Positions 9,388 to 17,691 of a stretch of DNA of 64,000 nt are shown one piece after another. A model generated the notes under the pieces. It ran no database searches and was not told the origin of the DNA. It saw nothing but the letters and a program-made list of their open reading frames with translations. This DNA is from Albidovulum sp. Its GTDB lineage: Bacteria > Pseudomonadota > Alphaproteobacteria > Rhodobacterales > Rhodobacteraceae. Position 1 is the stretch's first letter, and each line of letters opens with the position of its first letter. The DNA lies in the NCBI GenBank assembly GCA_026989275.1, contig JALSJQ010000011.1:35153-99152 (forward strand). Reading direction: 5' to 3'. The translations under genes and the position numbers were made by a program.

Positions 9388-9433
9388 ATTTCTCCGCTCC
9401 CTCCGGGCGATGAGGGCAGTGAGGAGGAGAGAC

Positions 9434-10045
9434 GTGGCCATCCATCTTCATCGGGGCGATCTGCCCGACGATCTCGATCTCGGCCCGGTGGTCGCGGTCG
9501 ATACCGAGGCGATGGGCCTCGACTTTCACCGGGACCGGCTCTGCCTCGTGCAGCTTTCCGCCGGCGACGGAAACGCCCATCTGGTGCAGCTGCCGAAGAC
9601 GCCCGCGCCGGCTCCCAATCTCGAGCGGCTTCTGGGCGACAAAGCCGTGCTCAAGCTGTTTCATTTCGGCCGGTTCGACATCGCCGCCCTCTACAACCGG
9701 TTCGGCGTGCTCACCGCTCCGGTCTATTGCACCAAGATCGCCTCCCGCCTCGCCCGCACCTATACCGATCGCCATTCGCTCAAGGCGCTGACGAGCGAGC
9801 TTCTCGGCATCGACCTCTCGAAGCAGCAGCAGAGCTCCGACTGGGGCGCCGAGGAACTCTCGGACGCGCAGCTCGCCTATGCCGCCTCGGACGTGCTCCA
9901 TCTGCACGCGCTGAAGGAAAGGCTCGACGCGATGCTCGCCCGCGAGGGCCGGACCGAACTGGCGCAGGCCTGCTTCGATTTCCTGCCCCACCGCGCCCGG
10001 CTCGATATTGCCGGCTGGCCCGAGATCGACATCTTCGCCCATTGA
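9434..10045 (+). CDS. rnd: Short ribonuclease D-type 3'-5' exonuclease
   Basis: A DEDDy-family exonuclease expected to trim the 3' ends of structured RNAs such as tRNA precursors. At 203 residues it consists of the catalytic domain only. Exo I is D23-T-E25, Exo II contains D82 (GRFDIA) and Exo III is Y149-x3-D153. The HRDC domains of the roughly 375-residue E. coli enzyme are missing, as in many alphaproteobacterial homologues. The start is a GTG at 9434, preceded by GAGGAGGAGA; in-frame extensions upstream run into the tRNA. Its position 46 bases after tRNA-Leu fits RNA processing. Confidence 0.88.
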   Translation: MAIHLHRGDLPDDLDLGPVVAVDTEAMGLDFHRDRLCLVQLSAGDGNAHLVQLPKTPAPAPNLERLLGDKAVLKLFHFGRFDIAALYNRFGVLTAPVYCTKIASRLARTYTDRHSLKALTSELLGIDLSKQQQSSDWGAEELSDAQLAYAASDVLHLHALKERLDAMLAREGRTELAQACFDFLPHRARLDIAGWPEIDIFAH

Positions 10046-10098
10046 CCATCCACCGTCCGAGCGGGCAGATGGAAGCACCCAGCTCGAGGATCCCGCCG

Positions 10099-11115
10099 AT
10101 GGATGTCACCCGCCCCGTTCCGAATCCCGCCGATCGTGCCCGGTTCCTGCGGATCGGCCGACGGGTGATCCGCCGCGAGGCCCGGGCGCTCGAGCTGCTC
10201 GAGGCCGGGCTCGACGGAGCCTTCGCCGATGCGGTCGGAACCGTCCTGGCGGCCACGGGGCGCGTGATCGTGTCGGGGATGGGCAAGTCCGGCCATGTGG
10301 GGCGCAAGATCGCCGCCACCCTCGCCTCTACCGGCACCCCGGCCCATTTCGTTCACCCGGCCGAGGCCAGTCACGGAGATCTCGGCATGATGGCCCGCGG
10401 CGACGTGGCGCTGGTGCTCTCGAACTCCGGGGAGACGGCCGAACTCAAGGACCTCATCTCCTACACCCGCCGCTACGCCATCCCCCTGATCGGCGTGGCG
10501 AGCAACCGCAACTCGACCCTGCTGCGGCAGGCCGACGTGGCCCTCGTCCTGCCCAGGGCGCCCGAGGCCTGCGAACGCGGGATCGTGCCGACGAGCTCCA
10601 CCACCATGACCCTCGCTCTCGGCGACGCGTTGGCCATCGCCCTGATGGAGCACCGCCGCTTCACCCCGGAGCATTTCCGCCTGTTCCATCCCGGCGGCAA
10701 TCTCGGAGCGCGGCTCGCCAAGGTCCGCGACCTGATGCACGGGGCCGACAAGCTGCCCTTGGCGCATGTCGGCGAACCGATGGGGGAAGTGCTCCTGAAG
10801 ATGACGGAAAAGGGTTTCGGCGTGGCCGGCATCGTCGATGACGGCGGCCATCTCGTCGGCATCATCACCGACGGGGACCTGCGGCGGAACATGAAGGGGC
10901 TTCTCGATCATGTCGCCGGCGAGGTGATGACCCCGAATCCCCGCACCATCTCCCCCGACGAGCTAGCAGAAAGCGCCCTCAACCTGATGAACAGCTGCAA
11001 GATCACCACGCTGTTCGCCGTCGAGCGCGAAGAGGGCGCGGACACGGACCGGCCGGCGCTCAGGCCCGTGGGCATTCTCCACGTCCACGACCTGCTGCGC
11101 GCCGGTGTCGGCTGA
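10099..11115 (+). CDS. kdsD: D-arabinose 5-phosphate isomerase, KpsF/GutQ family
   Basis: This enzyme converts ribulose 5-phosphate to arabinose 5-phosphate, the first committed step to KDO for lipopolysaccharide. In 338 residues it has a SIS domain (about 45-180) with the GMGKSGH motif at 60-66, a serine-rich sugar-phosphate loop around SNSGE (108-112), then two CBS repeats (about 205-335). The ATG at 10099 has GAGG 9 bases upstream; an in-frame ATG at 10069 would add ten residues. Its stop is one base from the lptC start, so the LPS precursor and transport genes are tightly coupled. Confidence 0.93.
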   Translation: MDVTRPVPNPADRARFLRIGRRVIRREARALELLEAGLDGAFADAVGTVLAATGRVIVSGMGKSGHVGRKIAATLASTGTPAHFVHPAEASHGDLGMMARGDVALVLSNSGETAELKDLISYTRRYAIPLIGVASNRNSTLLRQADVALVLPRAPEACERGIVPTSSTTMTLALGDALAIALMEHRRFTPEHFRLFHPGGNLGARLAKVRDLMHGADKLPLAHVGEPMGEVLLKMTEKGFGVAGIVDDGGHLVGIITDGDLRRNMKGLLDHVAGEVMTPNPRTISPDELAESALNLMNSCKITTLFAVEREEGADTDRPALRPVGILHVHDLLRAGVG

Positions 11116-11116
11116 C

Positions 11117-11710
11117 ATGGCACGGGGCGGCGGCAGGGTGCGGCGCTGGCTCAAGCTGGCGGTGCCGCTTCTGGGGCTCGTCGTCATCGCTTCGGTCTTC
11201 CTCATTGCCCGGCCCCGTCCGCCGATCGAGCATGAAGTGACCGACCCCGTCCCCGGAAGCTCGGTGCTGCGGCCCCGCTTCGTCGGCCAGATCGACGAGG
11301 GAATCCGGCTCGAGGTGACGGCGCGGCAGATCAACGAGACGGACGGTCCCGGAAGGCTTTCGCTCGATGCCCCGCGGCTCGTGATGCGCACGCAGGCGCA
11401 CCCCGAGGCGGCGCTTTCGATCGAGAGCCGGGCCGGAACGCTCGAAACCCGCCCCCTGCGCGGAACCTTCACCGGCGCGGTTCGCCTCGATGCGCCGGAT
11501 CTCCGGATCGAGGCCCCGAAACTGACCATCGCTCTCGTCGGGGAGGGGACGCGCCTCGTCCGTCTTGTGGCGGAAGGCGGTGTCACGGCCCGCAGCGGCC
11601 CCGGCCGGATCAGGGCCGGGAGCGCCGAGATCCTTCACGACCCCGATCGTCCCGAGCGCACGCGCGCGCTGTTCAACCGCAATGTGCGGCTGCTATACAA
11701 TCCCCTGTAA
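11117..11710 (+). CDS. lptC: LPS export bitopic protein LptC
   Basis: LptC links the inner-membrane LptBFG transporter to periplasmic LptA in the lipopolysaccharide bridge. The 197-residue protein has a basic start, one transmembrane segment (about 11-31) and a beta-rich periplasmic domain of the LptC/OstA type. The ATG at 11117 is one base after the kdsD stop; a GTG at 11105 inside kdsD is an in-frame alternative. It was identified from its single anchor, length and position before lptA and lptB, since sequence conservation in the family is low. Confidence 0.85.
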   Translation: MARGGGRVRRWLKLAVPLLGLVVIASVFLIARPRPPIEHEVTDPVPGSSVLRPRFVGQIDEGIRLEVTARQINETDGPGRLSLDAPRLVMRTQAHPEAALSIESRAGTLETRPLRGTFTGAVRLDAPDLRIEAPKLTIALVGEGTRLVRLVAEGGVTARSGPGRIRAGSAEILHDPDRPERTRALFNRNVRLLYNPL

Positions 11711-11751
11711 GCCGATCCGCCCGAGGCGGTGTCCGATCAGAGGATCCTCTC

Positions 11752-12285
11752 ATGTTGCGTGCCCTTGTCACTGCCTGTCTCGTCGTTGCCGGCATCGCCC
11801 CGGCCGCGCCGCTCCCGGCCCAGGAAACCACCGTGGAGATACCGAAAGGCGGGATCAGCGCCGATTCCCCGCTCGAGATCAACGGGGATCGCCTGCGGAT
11901 CGAGAAAGGCGGCGAGATCGCCATCTTCGAGGGCAACGTCGTTCTCACCCAAGGCGACATCACGCTCGGGGCCGACCGGATGACCGCGCTCTTCGCGAAG
12001 GACGAGAAGGGCCGGCAGCGAATCACCGAGGCGCTGGCCGAGGGGCACGTCGTTCTCGAGCGGCCCGGCCTTGAGGTGCGGGCCGGCAGGGCGCACTACG
12101 ACGTGGCCGCGAACGAGGCCCGCTTCAGCGGCGATGTCTTCCTCGTGCAGGGGCCGATCACCATGCAGGGGCAGGAGCTGGCGCTCGATCTCGCATCGGG
12201 CAAGGCCGTCTTCTCGGGCCGCGTCCGCACGGTGATCAGGGGGGGCGGCGGCACGTCCGCCACCCGGCCGGAGCCGGCGCAATGA
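11752..12285 (+). CDS. lptA: LPS transport periplasmic protein LptA
   Basis: LptA forms the beta-jellyroll bridge that carries LPS across the periplasm. The 177-residue precursor has a signal peptide with probable cleavage after A23 (LPA-QE), then the OstA-like repeats with the pattern of ADRMTA and EARFSGDVFL strands. The ATG at 11752 has GAGGAT upstream. Its end overlaps the lptB start by 4 bases (ATGA), a sign of translational coupling. Confidence 0.94.
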   Translation: MLRALVTACLVVAGIAPAAPLPAQETTVEIPKGGISADSPLEINGDRLRIEKGGEIAIFEGNVVLTQGDITLGADRMTALFAKDEKGRQRITEALAEGHVVLERPGLEVRAGRAHYDVAANEARFSGDVFLVQGPITMQGQELALDLASGKAVFSGRVRTVIRGGGGTSATRPEPAQ

Positions 12286-13019
12286 GCAAAGACGCCATCG
12301 GTCTCGAGGCGATCGGCCTCGGCAAGAGCTATCGCGGCCGGCGAATCATCCGCGATGTCTCGATCACGCTGAAACCCGGCGAGATCGTCGCCCTGCTCGG
12401 TCCGAACGGGGCCGGCAAGACAACCAGCTTCTATGCCATTGCGGGGCTGGTCTATCCCGAAGAAGGCTGCGTGCGCGTCGATGGGCAGGACGTCACCCGC
12501 GAACCGCTCTATCGCCGCGCCCGGCTCGGCATAGGCTATCTGCCCCAAGAGGCATCGGTCTTCCGCGGCCTCGCGGTCGAGGACAACATTCTCGCCGTGC
12601 TCGAGCTGCACGAGCCCGATCGCACGCGCCGCCTCGCGCGGCTCGAGGAACTGCTGGGGGATTTCTCGCTCGACCATCTGCGCCGCGCCCCGGCCCTGTC
12701 CCTCTCGGGCGGCGAACGGCGGCGCACCGAAATCGCCCGCTGCCTCGCCGCCGCACCTCGCTATCTTCTCCTCGACGAACCTTTCGCCGGCGTCGATCCG
12801 ATCGCCGTCGGCGAGATCCGCCAGCTGGTCCAGAGCCTGGCCGCGCGCGGCATCGGCATTCTCGTCACCGACCACAACGTGCGCGAAACCCTCTCCCTCG
12901 TCGATCGGGCCTACATCCTCCATGACGGGCGGGTGCTGATGAGCGGCACGCCCGAAGACGTCATCGCGCACGACATGGTGCGCGAGGTCTATCTCGGCAG
13001 CAGTTTCGAGCTTTCCTGA
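12282..13019 (+). CDS. lptB: LPS export ABC transporter ATPase LptB
   Basis: This cytoplasmic ATPase powers LPS extraction by LptFG, which is not in this window. Its 245 residues contain Walker A GPNGAGKTT (40-48), a Q-loop region around YLPQEASVF, the ABC signature LSGGE (141-145), Walker B YLLLDEP (161-167) and the switch H198. It closes the kdsD-lptC-lptA-lptB unit; after it come small hairpins and about 280 non-coding bases before hpf. Confidence 0.97.
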   Translation: MSKDAIGLEAIGLGKSYRGRRIIRDVSITLKPGEIVALLGPNGAGKTTSFYAIAGLVYPEEGCVRVDGQDVTREPLYRRARLGIGYLPQEASVFRGLAVEDNILAVLELHEPDRTRRLARLEELLGDFSLDHLRRAPALSLSGGERRRTEIARCLAAAPRYLLLDEPFAGVDPIAVGEIRQLVQSLAARGIGILVTDHNVRETLSLVDRAYILHDGRVLMSGTPEDVIAHDMVREVYLGSSFELS

Positions 13020-13302
13020 GGCCGGGAAACCTCCCCGGAAGGCGCGGGCAGAACCCCGCCGGGCCGGGCCAAGAGTATTGACAGCCCCTCCCCCGATGGC
13101 GCCAAATGAAGGAGATGGAGCAGGATTCCCACACCCGCCGCGCGGCACGTCCGTCCCGGATCCGCGCCACGACCGGTCAGGACCACCGCCTCCCCGCCCG
13201 CGGGAGGAAAGATCGGGTCAGGAAAAGTTTTTCATTGAATTTCAAAGAATTAATGGCATGCGGCGCCCCTGCCGCATGCACAATCAGCAGGAGGTGCAGA
13301 CC
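13020..13302 (+). promoter_or_regulatory. lptB-hpf intergenic region, probable hpf promoter
   Basis: This 283-base gap holds no credible gene. It begins with short GC hairpins (around 13022-13038 and 13046-13061) that could end the lpt transcript. A TTGACA at 13078-13083 lacks a good -10. An A/T-rich island at about 13219-13256, standing out from its surroundings, is the likeliest promoter area for hpf-ptsN. In many alphaproteobacteria rpoN occupies this place; no trace of it is visible here. Confidence 0.4.
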
Positions 13303-13890
13303 ATGAACTTCAAGGTCAGCGGCAAGCAGATCGACATCGGCGAAGCCCTGCGCGAGCACGTCATGGACGAGATGACCGCCACCATCGAGAAATATGCCCA
13401 GCGACCGACCGACATCACCGTGGTCTTCTCCAAGGATGCCTACAACTATACCTGCGAAGCCATCGTCAACCTGCCGACGGGGCTGACGGCCCAGGCCAAG
13501 GCCGCCGCCACCGATATCTACGCCGCCTTCGAACTGTGCCGCGAGAAGATGGACAAGCAGCTCCGTCGCCACAAGCGCAGATTGCGCGACCATCAGAAAA
13601 AGCGCGCGAATCCCATTGAAACCCTCCCGGCGCAGGCGTATATCCTCGCCGCGAACGAGAACGAGGAAGAGGAAGGGGCGGAGACCGGAGCGGACCCTGT
13701 CATCATTGCCGAGATGGAAACCCGCATCCCCTCGCTGTCCGTCAGCGAAGCGGTGATGCAGATGGAGCTGGCAGGCAGCCCGGTGCTCGTCTTCCGCAAC
13801 GAACGGGACAACGGCATCAATGTCGTCTATCGCCGCGATGACGGGAACATCGGCTGGATCGACCCGCGGCTGACCTCTTCCGCAAGCTGA
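13303..13890 (+). CDS. hpf: Long-form ribosome hibernation promoting factor
   Basis: HPF inactivates ribosomes in stationary phase; the long form dimerises 70S particles into 100S. Its 195 residues comprise an N-terminal S30AE domain (about 1-100, ending in a basic RRHKRRLRDHQKKR tail), an acidic linker (NENEEEEGAE) and the C-terminal dimerisation domain (about 135-190). The ATG at 13303 follows a strong AGGAGGT. It lies 22 bases before ptsN, the usual alphaproteobacterial pairing. Confidence 0.95.
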   Translation: MNFKVSGKQIDIGEALREHVMDEMTATIEKYAQRPTDITVVFSKDAYNYTCEAIVNLPTGLTAQAKAAATDIYAAFELCREKMDKQLRRHKRRLRDHQKKRANPIETLPAQAYILAANENEEEEGAETGADPVIIAEMETRIPSLSVSEAVMQMELAGSPVLVFRNERDNGINVVYRRDDGNIGWIDPRLTSSAS

Positions 13891-13912
13891 AACACCCAGG
13901 ACCGAGGGCCCG

Positions 13913-14383
13913 ATGAAACTGGCAGACATCCTGCAGCCCGAGGCCGTTCAGAGCCTGAGCGGCATCGGCAGCAAGAAGCGGCTGTTGCGCACGATCGCGG
14001 AAGCGGCGGAGAAACTGCACGGCCTCGATGCGGATCAGGTCTTCAATGCGCTTCTCGAGCGCGAAGCCCTCGGGCCGACCGGCGTCGGCCGCGGCATCGC
14101 CCTGCCCCATGCCCATGTCGAGGGACTCGACAAGGTGGTCGGCGGCTTCCTGCGGCTGGACACGCCCGTGAATTACGACGCGATCGACCATCAGCCGGTC
14201 GATCTCGTCTTCTACCTTCTGGCCCCGCCCGAAACCGGTGTCGAGCATCTCAAGGCGCTGGCGCTCGTCTCGCGCACCCTGCGCGACGAGAACCTCGTCA
14301 CCAAGCTTCGGCGCAACGATTCGCCCGCCGCGCTCCACGGCATGCTGACCGACCCGATGGTGGGACGCACCGAGGCCGCCTGA
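13913..14383 (+). CDS. ptsN: PTS IIA-like nitrogen-regulatory protein PtsN
   Basis: EIIA-Ntr is the end of the nitrogen phosphotransfer chain (PtsP-NPr-PtsN) that tunes potassium transport, nitrogen and stress responses. The 156-residue protein has the phosphorylation site H66 in GIALPHAHV and the typical FYLLAPPET strand. It sits directly after hpf and probably shares its transcript. The rpoN gene that gave the system its name is not adjacent. The stop is followed by 148 non-coding bases facing the sulfotransferase gene end to end, in which I see no clear terminator. Confidence 0.94.
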   Translation: MKLADILQPEAVQSLSGIGSKKRLLRTIAEAAEKLHGLDADQVFNALLEREALGPTGVGRGIALPHAHVEGLDKVVGGFLRLDTPVNYDAIDHQPVDLVFYLLAPPETGVEHLKALALVSRTLRDENLVTKLRRNDSPAALHGMLTDPMVGRTEAA

Positions 14384-14531
14384 TCCGGGCCTGAACAGTC
14401 AGCCGGCGAATGCCGTCGTCCCGATCCTGCGGTTCATGCAGGTAGAAGGGCGCTTCACAGGAATGGCGGGAAGCGGGGGGAGCGATCACACGCTCGCGTT
14501 CCGTCTCGGCCCGGATGGCGGCGCGGCCGTC

Positions 14532-15971
14532 TCATTGCCCGTGCGGTGCCCACGGACCGAAACCGAAGGCGAGACAGTCGCGCCGGTAGATCTGCCGGGC
14601 CATGCGGTCGAGCTCGGACGTCACGATATCGGCAAGCGGCCAGGGCAGGCCGAGCGGCTCGGGCAGCACCGGCCGCCTCCCCTTCCCGATCCGCATTCCG
14701 GCGATGCGGGACAGCTCCTCGGCGGCTTCCTCCTCGCGAAGGATTCGGTGCGGCATGTGAAAGCGGGCCATGCCCTCGAGCAGGGCGGCCTGGCCGGCCC
14801 AGGCGGCATCGACGCGAATCGACGTCTGCCCGGCCAGGTTGGCCTTGAGGAAGACGAGGAAGCGCTCGAGAATCCGCCGGAACGCCTCCGCCGAAGCCGG
14901 GGGACGCCCCTCGGGCAGCGGCACGGCGTAAACTTCCCTCAGCCGCTGGCGGATGTCGGCGAAATCGTGGGAGCCGACGCCGAGAATGTAATCCCACAGC
15001 ACATGACAGATCCGCTCGAACGGATGCCGCACCACGGTGAAGGAGATGAAACCTTCGCTGCGGCGCATCAGCTGCCGCAGCTCCTTGCGGGAGAGCCCCT
15101 CGGCGGGAGCGTCTCCGCCGGCATCGCTCTCGACCTCCTGCAACCAGGCCCGCACCGTTTCCTCCGGTCCGCCCTTCACGGGCAGGAACAGCAGCCCGGC
15201 CCGCGGCGCCATCACGAAGCGACGCACGTTCGGCCCCCGCTCGGGCTCGATGGCCGGCAGGGCGGCGATCGAGAACGGATCGAGCCGCGCAAGCGCCCGT
15301 TGCAACGCGTCGGGGTTGACCAGCTTTTCCTCGATCCCACCCGGGTTCTGACGCTTGAGCGTCCGGTCGAGTTGCGCGAGGCGGTGGCCCGAACCCAGCC
15401 AGCGACCGAGCCCGTTCATCACCTCGAGACGGCCGAGATCGTCGTAATCGACATGAAAGCCCGCCTGCCCGCCCGTCTGCAGCCCCTCGCGGATGCGCCG
15501 CAGGAAGCCCGCGACCCGTTCGAGATGGGCGACGAATGCCCTTTCGTCGAACCGCACCCTTGCCGCGCGGCGATTCTTCGCGTCGGTCAGCCGCCACTGC
15601 CCCGTCTCGCGGGCGATGAGAAGGGAAATGTAGCTGTCGAGCGGGTTCCGGGTCAGAACGATCTTGGCGCAGCTCTCGTCGGCCAGGCAGTGGGAGAGCA
15701 CCCGTTCGTCATGGTCCGGGAAGAGGCGGAAACCGGGGATGACGCCGGGCCGGGCGGCCTTCATCGCCTCGATCATCCCGATCGGGTCGCGTTCGCGGGC
15801 GGCCTTGTCGAAACCGAGGAATTCGTGACGATCGTGGTGGCCGATGAAGCTCGGGTTGAAAAGCTCGCCGTGGCATTCGATGTCGGGAAAGGCGTTGAGG
15901 TTGGCCTCGAGGAAGTTCGAGCCGGTCCGCATGTCGGCCAGCACGACGAAATATGAGAAGCGCCCCCCCAT
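14532..15971 (-). CDS. Protein with two sulfotransferase modules
   Basis: A 479-residue cytoplasmic protein that looks like two sulfotransferase folds in tandem. The first (about 1-215) has a P-loop-like RTGSNFL at 15-21 and a 3'-phosphate-binding segment LTRNPLDSYISLL at 106-118, close to NodH/Stf0-type enzymes. The second (about 255-479) has VKGGPEETV near 265 and FTVVRHPFERICHVLWDY at 311-328, as in the Sulfotransfer_2 family. Such enzymes move sulfate from PAPS to carbohydrates. The start follows the upstream glycosyltransferase stop by one base (TGAGATG), and the cluster includes galU and galE, so a sulfated surface glycan is a reasonable inference. The acceptor is unknown. Confidence 0.75.
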   Translation of the reverse strand: MGGRFSYFVVLADMRTGSNFLEANLNAFPDIECHGELFNPSFIGHHDRHEFLGFDKAARERDPIGMIEAMKAARPGVIPGFRLFPDHDERVLSHCLADESCAKIVLTRNPLDSYISLLIARETGQWRLTDAKNRRAARVRFDERAFVAHLERVAGFLRRIREGLQTGGQAGFHVDYDDLGRLEVMNGLGRWLGSGHRLAQLDRTLKRQNPGGIEEKLVNPDALQRALARLDPFSIAALPAIEPERGPNVRRFVMAPRAGLLFLPVKGGPEETVRAWLQEVESDAGGDAPAEGLSRKELRQLMRRSEGFISFTVVRHPFERICHVLWDYILGVGSHDFADIRQRLREVYAVPLPEGRPPASAEAFRRILERFLVFLKANLAGQTSIRVDAAWAGQAALLEGMARFHMPHRILREEEAAEELSRIAGMRIGKGRRPVLPEPLGLPWPLADIVTSELDRMARQIYRRDCLAFGFGPWAPHGQ

Positions 15972-15972
15972 C

Positions 15973-17691
15973 TCAGCGCACCACCCGCGGGCGCATGGCG
16001 GGCGCCGGGTTCGGGCGCGGCAGATCCTCGAGCGGGAAATGCCCCGCGAGATGGGGGTTCATGCCGCTGTTGCGCAACTTCTGAAGGAACCGGCCGAAGC
16101 CGCCGAGCGGCTTCATCACCGGCGCCTGCACCAGCCTGCGGGCGGCGATCGGGCTCAGATGGTCGAGCACATCCTGCAGGAAGGGCAGCGGTTCCTCGAT
16201 GAACTCGGCCAGCGTCACCACCCGGGCCCGCGCCCTGGCACCTTCGCGCCCGAGAAGCTCGAGATGGGCCTGCTCCGCCTTCTGGTAGCGTGCGGCAATG
16301 CGCTGCACCCGCTCGAAATCGAGATCGGCATGGAAGAGCGGCACCAGCCAGGCGCCGCTGATCACCCAGATATGGGCATTGGGATCGTCCGAAAGGAAGG
16401 CGCTGATCGTCTGATCGTCCGCTGGCCCAAACATGAAGCACTGGGGTTCGCCCCGCGTGTTCCACACCAGATTTCGCAAGAAGGCGACGGGGTTGTAATC
16501 CCTCAGGCGGCGACTGGCGCTCAGGCAACCCTCGAAAACCCGATCTCCGCCGGCGAACTCGACCCGCGAACGGTGGAACAGATGGCCGTGAATGCGCGAG
16601 CCGACACGCTTGCCGAGCCAGACGGGGAAATTTTCGAAAAGATCGGAAAACCCCTCCAGAACGGTGTAAGGGGCCGCCGTCGGTGACGGGTCGTGAAACA
16701 GGGGCGATGGGAACCGCCCCTGATTGACGAGGCCGGGCCGGCCGCGCGTGCGCCGCTCGTCGGCCCGCTCGAACATCCGCTCGAGCCGCCGCCGGTTGAC
16801 CGGGGCCATGCCCGGGGAAGAGGATGCCGGAGACAGGAAGGTCTCGTAGAGCCGCCTTGCGCCGGGCCAGATCTTGCGGGCGACGAAATGTTCGGCCTGC
16901 TGCAGCGCCGGGAGGTGATCGTCGTAGAAGATGTAGGGCTTGCCGAACATGTCGAACCTGGCGAGGGTGAGCGAGCGGCTCTCGATCGCTTCCGAATGCT
17001 TGCGCGCCAGGGTCTGGAAATAGGATTCGTCCGGGATCCAGACCCGGCGGAAATAGCGGTCGTATTCCTCGCGCCGCGGGTCCTCGAGAATCGCGCTCAG
17101 CGTGGCGCGCGTGAGGCACCACCACTGGGAGCCGAGATGCGGATCGAGCCCTTCGGGGATGCGCCGCTGATAGCCGATGCGGCGTTGCAGATCGACATAG
17201 AAGTCGAAAAGCCGCCGCTGCCGGCGCCAGGAGAAGGGAAAGCGGAGCGTGAAGCGTTCGATGTCAAGACCGCCCACGGTCCAGACCACTTCCTCGGTGG
17301 TAACCGATTCGATGAAGTCGCGCCCCGGGTGGCGGGCGAGATAGGCGTTGAGACGGGCAAGCGGCTTGAGCGGCAGGCAGGCGCCGCTCGCGAGATAGAC
17401 ATGGGTCACCTCGGGAAACCGCTCGAGCAGCAGGGCGGCGGCCTCCTGCGTCGCCTCGACGAGACCGAACATGCCCCATTCGCAGCGAAAGCGCCGACCG
17501 GGAAAGACCACATTGTCCAGATCGGCGAGAGAGCGGACGAAGGCCTCGTGCGCCTCGAGGCGCACCTTCCTGTCGATATGGATCACCACCGGCGCCCCGG
17601 CCTCGGCCCAGTGACGCGCCACGGCGGCGGCCCTGTCGAGATGATCATGGGCCAGCATCACGAAACCGACATGCGCCCTTTCCGCCGTCAT
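15973..17691 (-). CDS. GT14-type beta-1,6-N-acetylglucosaminyltransferase with DUF5928-like C-terminal domain
   Basis: A 572-residue protein. The first part (about 1-290) resembles the core-2/I-branching (GT14) family: VGFVMLAHDHLD start, EWGMFGLVEAT at 71-81, and LASGACLPLKP at 100-110 in place of the family's L-SG-D-P motif. The second part (about 320-572) resembles a domain of unknown function (DUF5928) found fused to this enzyme in Rhodobacterales. The product is expected to add branching or backbone sugars to a surface polysaccharide. It overlaps the upstream GT2 gene by 4 bases (ATGA), so the two are translationally coupled. The donor and acceptor sugars are not known. Confidence 0.78.
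   Translation of the reverse strand: MTAERAHVGFVMLAHDHLDRAAAVARHWAEAGAPVVIHIDRKVRLEAHEAFVRSLADLDNVVFPGRRFRCEWGMFGLVEATQEAAALLLERFPEVTHVYLASGACLPLKPLARLNAYLARHPGRDFIESVTTEEVVWTVGGLDIERFTLRFPFSWRRQRRLFDFYVDLQRRIGYQRRIPEGLDPHLGSQWWCLTRATLSAILEDPRREEYDRYFRRVWIPDESYFQTLARKHSEAIESRSLTLARFDMFGKPYIFYDDHLPALQQAEHFVARKIWPGARRLYETFLSPASSSPGMAPVNRRRLERMFERADERRTRGRPGLVNQGRFPSPLFHDPSPTAAPYTVLEGFSDLFENFPVWLGKRVGSRIHGHLFHRSRVEFAGGDRVFEGCLSASRRLRDYNPVAFLRNLVWNTRGEPQCFMFGPADDQTISAFLSDDPNAHIWVISGAWLVPLFHADLDFERVQRIAARYQKAEQAHLELLGREGARARARVVTLAEFIEEPLPFLQDVLDHLSPIAARRLVQAPVMKPLGGFGRFLQKLRNSGMNPHLAGHFPLEDLPRPNPAPAMRPRVVR

Noticed and set aside
13250..13285. TGGCATG followed by GC-rich sequence before hpf, considered as a sigma-54 promoter
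   Set aside because: The -12 TTGC element is not at the required spacing.
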